From: a bacterium
GTDB lineage: Bacteria; Bacillota_I; Bacilli_A; RFN20; CAG-826
Direction: 5' to 3'
Assembly: GCA_019421105.1 (NCBI GenBank)
Contig: JAHZFY010000015.1
Location: forward strand, 3,483 to 19,032
Length of the DNA: 15,550 nucleotides
Position numbers and translations under genes: made by a program. Positions 1 to 6,341 of the stretch are shown here, piece after piece (position 1 is the stretch's first letter; the number at the start of each line of letters is the position of its first letter). Under the pieces are notes generated by a model. That model was given only the letters and a program-made list of their open reading frames with translations, was not told the origin of the DNA and searched no databases.

Positions 1-1064
1 TTTTATTATCTTTAATTGTAGGGCAATCATTTAGATATAATATTAGTCAAGATAATTGGCTATTATGGCTTGTTATGATCGCGCCTCAATTTGTTTTAGC
101 CTTTGGTTTATTTGTAAAATCATTTAGATTTGCGATGAAGTGGGCATATGGCAAATTAAATGATGAAAGAGAAGAAGATTATAAATACCGAATTAGATTA
201 AGAAATAAGTTTATATCTAGACTAGGAATATATTTCAAATTTAATTGGGGACAAGTTTTAATTGTTATTGCTCTAACTATATTTGCCATATCGGTATTAT
301 ATCCATTACTCGTATTATTGATGAGATCATTTAAATATCCTATTGATGATTTAAAATATCCATTTGATATTCCAACTTCAATTACTTTTGAAAACTATAC
401 ATTCATGTGGGGGTATTTAAAAAGTGCATTCATTAATTCTTTGATTACCACAATTTGTGTTACTTTAGGAACGATGATTCTAGCTTCTTTATTAGCTTAT
501 GCTTTCATTCGTTTCCATTTCCCATTTAAAAATATTTTATTTTATGTAATTATTGGCTTAATGATGATCCCTGGGATTTTAACTTTAATTTCTAGATTCC
601 AAGTCGTAAGCAGCATTAAATTAGTTGGTTCCTTAGCAGGTATCATTTTACCTGGTATTGCTGGTTTTGTTCCAGCAGCCTTTATGCTTTTATTTACGTT
701 TTTTAAAGGAATACCTAAGGATTTATTTGAAGCAGCTGATATTGATGGTGCGAATGATTTTTCAGTATTTTTAAGAATTGTTACACCTTTAAGTAAACCA
801 ATTTTATCAACAATTGCTATCCAAACTTTTGTTGGTGAATGGAATGATTATTTATGGGCTTCTTTAATTGTTGGTGACAATGAAAGTTTATATACGCTTC
901 CTGTTTTGCTTCAAAGAATGTCAAGTTCATATGAGCAGATGGGGTTAGGTATGTCCACTCCGTTTGCTGGGTATGTTTTAAGTGCTATCCCTATGGTTTT
1001 GATATTCATTGTCGCATCAAAACAATTCATTGAAGGTTTAACTTCCGGTGCCTTTAAGATGTAG
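1..1064 (+). CDS. MalG-type sugar ABC transporter permease, 5' end cut by window edge
   Basis: This is an inner-membrane permease subunit of the carbohydrate-uptake (CUT1) ABC family, which forms half of the channel for an oligosaccharide. The permease signature is seen as EAADIDGA followed by a P-L-S-K-P motif; its EAA begins at position 729 and contacts the ATPase. Several hydrophobic helices and the usual MalG ending (Q-F-I-E-G-L-T-S-G-A-F-K) follow. A first ATG lies at 75, but the frame is open and protein-like from base 3 with no Shine-Dalgarno before 75, so the gene very likely begins outside the window; 353 residues are visible. The canonical MalG start corresponds to about position 200. 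Upstream of it are an extra membrane helix (about 54-130), a charged linker and perhaps another helix, an unusual N-terminal extension. The stop codon overlaps the ribosome site of the next gene. The partner permease and a classical binding protein are expected to the left. Confidence 0.9.
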   Translation, partial: LLSLIVGQSFRYNISQDNWLLWLVMIAPQFVLAFGLFVKSFRFAMKWAYGKLNDEREEDYKYRIRLRNKFISRLGIYFKFNWGQVLIVIALTIFAISVLYPLLVLLMRSFKYPIDDLKYPFDIPTSITFENYTFMWGYLKSAFINSLITTICVTLGTMILASLLAYAFIRFHFPFKNILFYVIIGLMMIPGILTLISRFQVVSSIKLVGSLAGIILPGIAGFVPAAFMLLFTFFKGIPKDLFEAADIDGANDFSVFLRIVTPLSKPILSTIAIQTFVGEWNDYLWASLIVGDNESLYTLPVLLQRMSSSYEQMGLGMSTPFAGYVLSAIPMVLIFIVASKQFIEGLTSGAFKM

Positions 1065-1071
1065 GTGAATT

Positions 1072-2079
1072 ATGAAGAATAAGTATATCTTTTTGATCTT
1101 TTTATTGATGCTGAGTGGATGTAATAATTCAAATAACATTGTTACAACTTCTAGTAGCTCTAACAATAATTCTTATCAGTTGATAAAAGATAATACTTTT
1201 CATAATGGGTTTTTATCAAGACCTGCATCTGGATCTAGACAAGATGATGGTTGGGTTCCAGATGATAGATGGCCTATGGATGTAGAACTAACATATGGTG
1301 ATGATGCCAACAATGGTATTGCGTGGTTATTATCTCAACATGGAGCTATTTATTCTTTAAATGATAAATATAATGAATATGTTGGTGAAAAACCATTGTA
1401 CGAGAATGGATATTATACCTTTTTTGATGACTCTAAGGAAATATCCATAAATCCTAATGAAGGTAAATTGTATTTAGAATTAAATGCATCTAAAGAATTT
1501 GTTAGACCTAGAAAAGCGTCCGAGTCTTGGCCAAATTTGATTTTGGATCAAGGATTTGATAAAGCTGTTAGACTTCAAGATGTGGAAAGTGTTGACTTTA
1601 CAATGGATATCGAACTTAAAAAATTTGAAGATCATATGAATGGTCAGACTAATCCAGATATTCACGCGACTCAATTTTTAATGTATTTAGTTATTAAATC
1701 TGAACAAGCTTTGGATTCGAATTCATTCTTTTGGTTTGGCATTCCATTTTTTGATAATAGATATCCTAATGGAAGTGATGAATACGCTTTGATTGATGCA
1801 GGTGGAGCTGGCGCTACTTCTAAATTTATTTATGGTATGCCGTCATATGACTATTTACCAAATGGTGTTAAGTTAAATCAAAAAGAAAGTATCAATATTG
1901 ATATAAAACCATACATCGCTAGATCTTTAATGCTAGCTCAAGAGTTAGGACACTTTAACAATTCAACAGTTGATGATTTAACATTTCAAGCGATGAATAT
2001 CGGATTCGAAATGCCTGGAATATATGATTGCGGCATAGAAATTTCAAACTTTGCATTAATAGCTAATTATAAATTTTAA
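1072..2079 (+). CDS. Surface lipoprotein, WFGIP family copy 1
   Basis: I do not recognise a named family. The start is a lipoprotein signal peptide: K2-K4, a hydrophobic run, then lipobox L14-S-G-C17, and a Ser/Thr/Asn linker. The remaining ~300 residues form one Trp- and Asp-rich domain. Visible landmarks are HATQ at about 198, W221-F-G-I-P-F-F-D-N-R230, GGAGATS about 244-250, and MNIGFEMPGIYD near the C-terminus. The closing I-S-N-F-x-L-I strand pattern is reminiscent of beta-sandwich carbohydrate-binding modules, but this is only a resemblance. It lies 7 nt after the permease, with an AGGTGA ribosome site at 1063-1068, and has a close tandem paralog immediately downstream. Its place inside an ABC sugar-transport operon suggests extracytoplasmic sugar or glycan binding. 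Two more distant relatives lie at 5083-6156 and 6342-7472. It is unlike typical ABC solute-binding proteins in length and motifs. Confidence 0.85.
   Translation: MKNKYIFLIFLLMLSGCNNSNNIVTTSSSSNNNSYQLIKDNTFHNGFLSRPASGSRQDDGWVPDDRWPMDVELTYGDDANNGIAWLLSQHGAIYSLNDKYNEYVGEKPLYENGYYTFFDDSKEISINPNEGKLYLELNASKEFVRPRKASESWPNLILDQGFDKAVRLQDVESVDFTMDIELKKFEDHMNGQTNPDIHATQFLMYLVIKSEQALDSNSFFWFGIPFFDNRYPNGSDEYALIDAGGAGATSKFIYGMPSYDYLPNGVKLNQKESINIDIKPYIARSLMLAQELGHFNNSTVDDLTFQAMNIGFEMPGIYDCGIEISNFALIANYKF
1347..1385 (+). repeat. 39-nt block identical to 2382-2420
   Basis: Lipoprotein copies 1 and 2 are identical over these 39 bases, at a constant offset of 1035. The flanking sequence differs, including at synonymous positions. 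Confidence 0.8.
1573..1640 (+). repeat. 68-nt perfect direct repeat with 2608-2675
   Basis: Both lipoprotein copies share 68 consecutive identical bases here, covering the segment from L-Q-D-V-E-S to F-E-D-H-M-N. Neighbouring stretches of the same genes carry many synonymous differences, so this block looks recently homogenised or under unusual nucleotide-level constraint. Confidence 0.9.
1801..1904 (+). repeat. 104-nt near-perfect direct repeat with 2836-2939
   Basis: By direct reading, 103 of 104 bases match between the two lipoprotein copies; the only difference is C/T at 1851/2886. The block encodes the segment running from G-G-A-G-A-T-S to N-I-D-I. Confidence 0.9.
2022..2060 (+). repeat. 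39-nt block identical to 3057-3095
   Basis: This third-codon-inclusive identity covers the C-terminal Y-D-C-G-I-E-I-S-N-F-A-L segment of both tandem lipoproteins. It keeps the same 1035-base offset as the other shared blocks. Confidence 0.85.
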
Positions 2080-2094
2080 TAAAGGAGAATATTT

Positions 2095-3111
2095 ATGAAA
2101 AAGTTTTTGATGACATTTGCTTTATTAGCTACATTGGCTTTAGGAGCTTGTGCGCCTACAAACAGTTCTAGTGGAGGAGGTAGTGGAACTTCACAAAATC
2201 CTAACTCCTATCAATTGATTAAGGATAATGGATTTAAAGGAGGACTATTAGTAAATCCTGCTTCTGGATTTAGACAAGATGACGGTTGGGTTCCAGATAA
2301 TAGATGGCCTATGGATGTAGAGTTATTATATGGAGATGCAACAAGCTCTACGATTTCATGGATAGTAGCTCAACATGGTGATATTTATTCTTTAAATGAT
2401 AAATATAATGAATATGTTGGCGAAAAACCATTGTATGAAAACGGATATTATCGATATTTTGATGAATCAAAAGAAATAGCTATTAATCCTGATACAGGAC
2501 ATTTATACATGGAATTAAATACTTCAAAAGAGTATGTAAGACCAAGAAAACAATCTGAAGCATGGCCTCATATTCTATTTAATCAAGGGTTTGATAGAGC
2601 GGTCAGGCTTCAAGATGTGGAAAGTGTTGACTTTACAATGGATATCGAACTTAAAAAATTTGAAGATCATATGAACGGGGAAGCTGATCCTTCGTTACAC
2701 GCAACACAATTTTTAATGTATATTGTTATTAAGTCTGAGCAAGCTTTGGATTCAAATTCATTCTTCTGGTTTGGTATTCCATTTTTTGATAATAGATATC
2801 CAAATGGATTAGACGAACATGGTATGATAGACGCCGGTGGAGCTGGCGCTACTTCTAAATTTATTTATGGTATGCCGTCATATGATTATTTACCAAATGG
2901 TGTTAAGTTAAATCAAAAAGAAAGTATCAATATTGATATTAAACCTTATATTGGAAGAGCATTATTAATGGCAAGAGATTTAGGACATTTTACTAATTCT
3001 ACAATCGATGATTTGACTTTCCAATCAATGAATATTGGGTTTGAAATTCCAGGTACATATGATTGCGGCATAGAAATTTCAAACTTTGCATTAATTGCTA
3101 ATTATAAATAA
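2095..3111 (+). CDS. Surface lipoprotein, WFGIP family copy 2 (tandem paralog)
   Basis: This is a tandem duplicate of the preceding gene, aligning without gaps from the N-S-Y-Q-L-I-K-D-N motif after the linker to the end. The signal peptide ends in lipobox L16-G-A-C19 and is followed by a Gly/Ser linker of different sequence from copy 1. The family core W225-F-G-I-P-F-F-D-N-R is intact, as are HATQ at about 202 and the C-terminal MNIGFEIPGTYD. AAAGGAG at 2081-2087 gives a strong ribosome site 7 nt before the ATG, and the gap to copy 1 is 15 nt, so the two are surely co-transcribed. The signal and linker region differ much more than the mature domain, and several nucleotide blocks are identical or nearly so between the copies, which points to local gene conversion. 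The role is unknown; surface glycan binding feeding the neighbouring transporter is inferred. Confidence 0.85.
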   Translation: MKKFLMTFALLATLALGACAPTNSSSGGGSGTSQNPNSYQLIKDNGFKGGLLVNPASGFRQDDGWVPDNRWPMDVELLYGDATSSTISWIVAQHGDIYSLNDKYNEYVGEKPLYENGYYRYFDESKEIAINPDTGHLYMELNTSKEYVRPRKQSEAWPHILFNQGFDRAVRLQDVESVDFTMDIELKKFEDHMNGEADPSLHATQFLMYIVIKSEQALDSNSFFWFGIPFFDNRYPNGLDEHGMIDAGGAGATSKFIYGMPSYDYLPNGVKLNQKESINIDIKPYIGRALLMARDLGHFTNSTIDDLTFQSMNIGFEIPGTYDCGIEISNFALIANYK

Positions 3112-3124
3112 TTGAGGTGCAAAT

Positions 3125-4381
3125 ATGGCTGAAGTAAAACTAATTAATGTTAATAAGATATACGATAATAATGTCCAAGCAGTCTTTGATTTTAATTTAG
3201 ATATCAAAGAAGGTGAATTTGTTGTATTTGTTGGTCCTTCTGGATGCGGTAAATCCACAACTTTAAGAATGATTGCAGGTTTAGAAGAAATTAGCGAAGG
3301 AGAACTTTATATTGATGATAAATTATCAAATGATATTTTAGCTAAAAATAGAGATATCGCGATGGTTTTCCAAAACTATGCTTTATATCCACATATGACT
3401 GTTTATGAAAACATGGCATTTGGATTAAAAAATAGAAAACTTGCAAAAGAAGAAATTAATAAAAGGGTTTTAGAGGCTGCTGAAATATTAGGCATTTCGG
3501 AGTATTTAAATAGAAAGCCAAAAGCTTTAAGTGGTGGTCAATGTCAACGTGTCGCTTTAGGTAGAGCAATTGTTCGTCATGCTAAAGTGTTTTTAATGGA
3601 TGAACCTTTATCAAACCTAGATGCTAAATTAAGAGTTCAAATGAGATCTGAAATTATCAATTTGCACAAAAGAATTGGTTCCATTATCATCTATGTTACT
3701 CACGACCAAACTGAAGCCATGACTATGGCGGATAGAATCGTTGTTATGAATAAAGGTCGCATTCAACAAATCGGAACACCTAGAGAAATATATAACAATC
3801 CTAAAAATTTATTCGTGGCATCATTCATGGGTAGCCCAAGCATGAATTTTATTGATTGTTTATATGATAATGGTGTTTTGACCTTAAAAAACGATTTTAA
3901 AATTCAATTAAATAAAACAATTGTTGAAAAACATCAAAGTTTTTACGAAGAACAAATTAAAGATAACGAATCTGAATTAGATGCTTTAATTACAAAAATA
4001 AACAAAATCAATGAAAAATATTCTTCAAAAAAAGACTTTACTCCTATTGATGTTGAAAACTGTGAAGAAGTATTAAATTTAAAAAATGTAATCTCTAATC
4101 TTAAAGTTGCTTTAAAAGGAAAACATAATGTTATCTTAGGAATAAGACCTGAGGACATAAATGTTAGTATCAAGCCGACAAAAGATTCAATTGAATGTAA
4201 TGTTGGTGTTGTTGAGTTGCTAGGCAAAAATCAAATTATTCATTCATCCATCGGAGATGATAATATTCAAGTTGATGCACCTGCAAAATTAATCCTCAAT
4301 GCAGAACAAAAAATCTATATCAATTTTGATTTAGAATCCATTCATATTTTTGATAAAGACACAAAACTAGCAATATTATGA
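3125..4381 (+). CDS. MalK/UgpC/MsmX-type sugar ABC transporter ATPase with C-terminal insertion
   Basis: This is the cytoplasmic ATP-hydrolysing subunit that powers a CUT1 carbohydrate importer. Visible parts are Walker A G37-P-S-G-C-G-K-S-T45, Q-loop Q83, signature L135-S-G-G-Q139, Walker B V155-F-L-M-D-E160, D-loop S-N-L-D166 and switch H193. The sugar-transporter C-terminal OB/TOBE domain is marked by G339-I-R-P-E-D. All catalytic residues are intact. Two oddities are present. The signature reads LSGGQCQR, with Cys140 where Arg is usual. The protein is 418 residues against about 360-370 for the family, because roughly 45-50 extra charged, coiled-coil-like residues (about 275-325) precede GIRPED. 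GAGGTG at 3114-3119 is the ribosome site and the gap to the upstream lipoprotein is 13 nt. It is presumably the partner of the permease at the left edge, though such ATPases are often shared among transporters. Confidence 0.95.
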   Translation: MAEVKLINVNKIYDNNVQAVFDFNLDIKEGEFVVFVGPSGCGKSTTLRMIAGLEEISEGELYIDDKLSNDILAKNRDIAMVFQNYALYPHMTVYENMAFGLKNRKLAKEEINKRVLEAAEILGISEYLNRKPKALSGGQCQRVALGRAIVRHAKVFLMDEPLSNLDAKLRVQMRSEIINLHKRIGSIIIYVTHDQTEAMTMADRIVVMNKGRIQQIGTPREIYNNPKNLFVASFMGSPSMNFIDCLYDNGVLTLKNDFKIQLNKTIVEKHQSFYEEQIKDNESELDALITKINKINEKYSSKKDFTPIDVENCEEVLNLKNVISNLKVALKGKHNVILGIRPEDINVSIKPTKDSIECNVGVVELLGKNQIIHSSIGDDNIQVDAPAKLILNAEQKIYINFDLESIHIFDKDTKLAIL

Positions 4382-5061
4382 AAATCAATCAATTAAGTAC
4401 TGTTCACCCAAAATTATCAAAGAGGCTTTTCGTCTCTTTTATTGACCTAATTGTGGTAGTGTTTTTGGCTATCGCTTTGGATTTTATTTTAGTTTCTCCG
4501 ATTATTAAAAACGCAACTGATTATAACATCATTAAGCAAGATTATATAATTTTAAATGAAGAATATATGAAGTTACAAGATGAATATGGTCTATATTATT
4601 ATGATTCATCTTCAAACAGGCATTTAAATGAAGATGCGACTAAAGAACAAATAGATTTATTCTTAAAAGATGAAAGAGTGATTGAATTGAGGGAAATCAT
4701 TCCAAATTTGCAAGATAGTCTTTTAAAAAAAGATTATTTGATAATTATTATTGACTATCTAATTGCATCATTTATTTTTTGCTTATTTGGATGCTTTATT
4801 GGTGGAATAGGTGTTACTCCTGGCCATTTATTAGGGCGTTTTAGGTTAAAAAATGATGATTTATCGAGCATAAAAATTAGTAGATTATTCTTATACAGTT
4901 TCATCAAATGGATCATATTCTATATTTTAGGATTAGCAAGTATAGGTGTTATTCCTGCAATTTTTTACGGTAATGCTTATTATAAAGAAGATATGAATAC
5001 GCCTTTGGAGCGATGGTTTAAACTCTCTTATTATTGTTTTGAAAAAGATATTGGAGATTAA
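4378..5061 (+). CDS. RDD-like integral membrane protein
   Basis: This is a small membrane protein with an RDD-domain-like layout. It has an N-terminal R-L-F-V-S-F-I-D-L-I helix (about 16-43) with the Arg and Asp typical of the family. A hydrophilic loop of about 75 residues (44-118) follows, unusually long. Next come a second helix (about 119-145), the motif G-x-x-P-G-H-L-L-G-R-F-R-L (the family's G-K-x-x-x-G-x-x-V region), and a C-terminal hydrophobic region that could hold two helices. RDD proteins have been linked to transport or ion homeostasis, but their role is mostly unknown. The ATG overlaps the ATPase stop in an ATGA, indicating translational coupling and membership of the transport operon. 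It ends at a strong terminator. The family call is moderate; a generic membrane protein is the alternative. Confidence 0.75.
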   Translation: MKINQLSTVHPKLSKRLFVSFIDLIVVVFLAIALDFILVSPIIKNATDYNIIKQDYIILNEEYMKLQDEYGLYYYDSSSNRHLNEDATKEQIDLFLKDERVIELREIIPNLQDSLLKKDYLIIIIDYLIASFIFCLFGCFIGGIGVTPGHLLGRFRLKNDDLSSIKISRLFLYSFIKWIIFYILGLASIGVIPAIFYGNAYYKEDMNTPLERWFKLSYYCFEKDIGD

Positions 5062-5090
5062 AAAAAGCCATTTTATGGCTTTTTATTTTT
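5062..5090. terminator. Bidirectional intrinsic terminator
   Basis: A 9-bp stem (AAAAAGCCA at 5062-5070 with TGGCTTTTT at 5076-5084) and loop TTTTA are followed by a T-rich tract on the plus strand. On the minus strand the same hairpin also ends in a run of T. It therefore closes both the transport operon and the convergent lipoprotein gene, whose stop codon lies at the edge of the stem. Confidence 0.9.
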
Positions 5091-6156
5091 CAACGTAGAT
5101 ATCTAAATTTTTTAATGTTGAACTTACTTTATATTCACCTGGTAACTCCCAACCAAAGTTCATATAGTAACAAGTTAAGTTTTCCCATTTGCAATTTGGC
5201 ATATAATCATTTGTCACACCATATATGAAGGCTTGTTTTAAACTCTCCATTACGTCTATATCAATAGTGTATTGTTTGCCAATTTCAAATTTTGGTCCCA
5301 TATAACTTGCGCTTGCAATTGAATAGATCATAGAATTTGTCGCTCCTTCAAAGCCTTCGTCATTAGCTTTATATTCAGGAACAGAATCATATCTAGAATC
5401 AAAAATTGGTATTCCAAACCACATTGATTGTCCAGGCTTACCTACCTCATTTGGGTCAGAATCGCTTGGAACCTTATTGGTTAGTCTTAAGTAAAGTAAT
5501 AGTTGTGCGCATTCTTTTCCATATGGTGTTTCATTAGCGCCTTTATAAATCGCTTCATTTACTTTTATATCAAAACTAACATGCAAATTGTCAATTGTAG
5601 ATGGGTTAAATTGAAGAGAATTAGGAAATTGTTGTTGTATTAAAAAATGTGCCCATGGTTCATTTCCTGGTAAAGGACCGCCGAATCTTTTTTGATATTC
5701 AACATAGGAATCTAATTCCATTGTTATGCTTCCTTGTTTTGGATCAACTTCTAACATTCTAGATTCGTTTTCATAGTGATGAACGCCATTTATTTTAGTA
5801 TACTCAGCATCTTTAAAATTATATGGAGTCCACCATTGACACATAGTCCAATAAGTAGATAAACTTCCATCGTCGCCATTATAATCCTTATCGGCTTCAC
5901 CATTATAGTCAATCACTTTCTCAAGGTGTTGATCGGTTGATTTTGGTGAGATTAAAGTGAAACCATTATTAAAATTACTATCTGCTAAATAAGAATTCTC
6001 TCTTTTTAGTTTGTATTTCTCTTTTGGTGTTTGTTCAATTTCACTAGTTGTCGTTTCATCTTCACTACTTGTTGTAGTGGAAGAAGTGTTATTTGGGTTT
6101 GAACAACTGATTAATGAGATTAAACCTGTGCAAAGCAATAAACTAATTTTTTTCAT
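5083..6156 (-). CDS. Surface lipoprotein, WFGIP family copy 3 (divergent)
   Basis: This lipoprotein has signal residues K2-K3, a hydrophobic core and lipobox L15-I-S-C18. A long Ser/Thr/Glu linker runs to about residue 45. The mature domain aligns with the tandem lipoproteins at landmark positions: N-x-F-N-N-G-F near 60, E-P-W-A-H-F-L-I-Q-Q in the middle, W246-F-G-I-P-I-F-D-S-R, a G-A-T-N-S-M-I-Y-S segment, and M-N-F-G-W-E-L-P-G-E-Y before the end. The His-Ala-x-Gln motif of its relatives reads C-A-Q here, so that His is not universal. AAGGAG (complement of 6164-6169) lies 7 nt before the ATG. It faces the transport operon across a shared terminator and is divergent from the next family member. 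Function is unknown; surface glycan binding is inferred. Confidence 0.85.
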   Translation of the reverse strand: MKKISLLLCTGLISLISCSNPNNTSSTTTSSEDETTTSEIEQTPKEKYKLKRENSYLADSNFNNGFTLISPKSTDQHLEKVIDYNGEADKDYNGDDGSLSTYWTMCQWWTPYNFKDAEYTKINGVHHYENESRMLEVDPKQGSITMELDSYVEYQKRFGGPLPGNEPWAHFLIQQQFPNSLQFNPSTIDNLHVSFDIKVNEAIYKGANETPYGKECAQLLLYLRLTNKVPSDSDPNEVGKPGQSMWFGIPIFDSRYDSVPEYKANDEGFEGATNSMIYSIASASYMGPKFEIGKQYTIDIDVMESLKQAFIYGVTNDYMPNCKWENLTCYYMNFGWELPGEYKVSSTLKNLDIYVEK

Positions 6157-6181
6157 TGTTATTCTCCTTGATATTAATAAT

Positions 6182-6187
6182 ATTATA
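6182..6187 (-). promoter_or_regulatory. Candidate -10 box for the minus-strand lipoprotein
   Basis: A TATAAT match is read on the minus strand. It would start transcription about 20 nt before the ATG and leave the AAGGAG site in the leader. No convincing -35 element is seen, and the AT-rich background lowers confidence. Confidence 0.35.
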
Positions 6188-6263
6188 TATTATTTTTTAA
6201 TTTGAAATGTTGATGATTACTTTTTTGATTAGTCTTCTTGTGAATGTAATTTAATACTCAAAA

Positions 6264-6269
6264 TATAAT
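6264..6269 (+). promoter_or_regulatory. Candidate -10 box for the lipoprotein at 6342
   Basis: This is a perfect TATAAT in the 185-bp divergent gap. The best upstream partner (TTGTGA at 6238-6243) has a 20-nt spacer, longer than usual. TATAAC at 6321-6326, much closer to the ATG, is an alternative. Confidence 0.3.
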
Positions 6270-6278
6270 CATAAATCG

Positions 6279-6300
6279 GTCAAAATAATGTCAAAATGAT
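6279..6300 (+). repeat. Two direct 11-bp repeats in the divergent promoter region
   Basis: GTCAAAATAAT is followed directly by GTCAAAATGAT, with 10 of 11 bases identical. The 11-bp period is one helical turn, as in tandem half-sites for response-regulator-type DNA-binding proteins. It lies between two divergently transcribed lipoprotein genes, so it could be an operator for one or both. No regulator gene is in the window. Confidence 0.5.
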
Positions 6301-6341
6301 TTATCGATTGCTTAAATAGTTATAACAATTAAACTAAAGAT

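Noticed and set aside
75..1064. A complete 329-residue permease starting at the ATG at 75.
   Set aside because: The frame is open and hydrophobic upstream to the window edge, and no ribosome site precedes 75, so the gene is treated as 5'-truncated by the window.
1480..1674. A minus-strand open frame within the first lipoprotein gene.
   Set aside because: It lies wholly inside a well-supported gene, has no ribosome site and shows no protein-family features. Similar short antisense frames at 3943-4227, 7708-7899, 10840-11028 and 13920-14105 (the last three also inside real genes) were dropped for the same reason.
1072..3111. The two tandem lipoproteins as classical ABC sugar-binding proteins.
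   Set aside because: At about 335 residues they lack the usual binding-protein motifs, and their motif set and relatives form a separate family.
4370..4395. Use of TGA as tryptophan (Mycoplasma code), which would extend the ATPase by a few codons.
   Set aside because: Tryptophans throughout the window are TGG, no gene contains an in-frame TGA, and the TGA forms a typical ATGA coupling overlap with the next gene.
6011..6205. A plus-strand 64-codon open frame with hydrophobic segments across the start of the third lipoprotein.
   Set aside because: It is the complement of the Ser/Thr linker and signal peptide, which reads as hydrophobic in antisense; there is no independent support.
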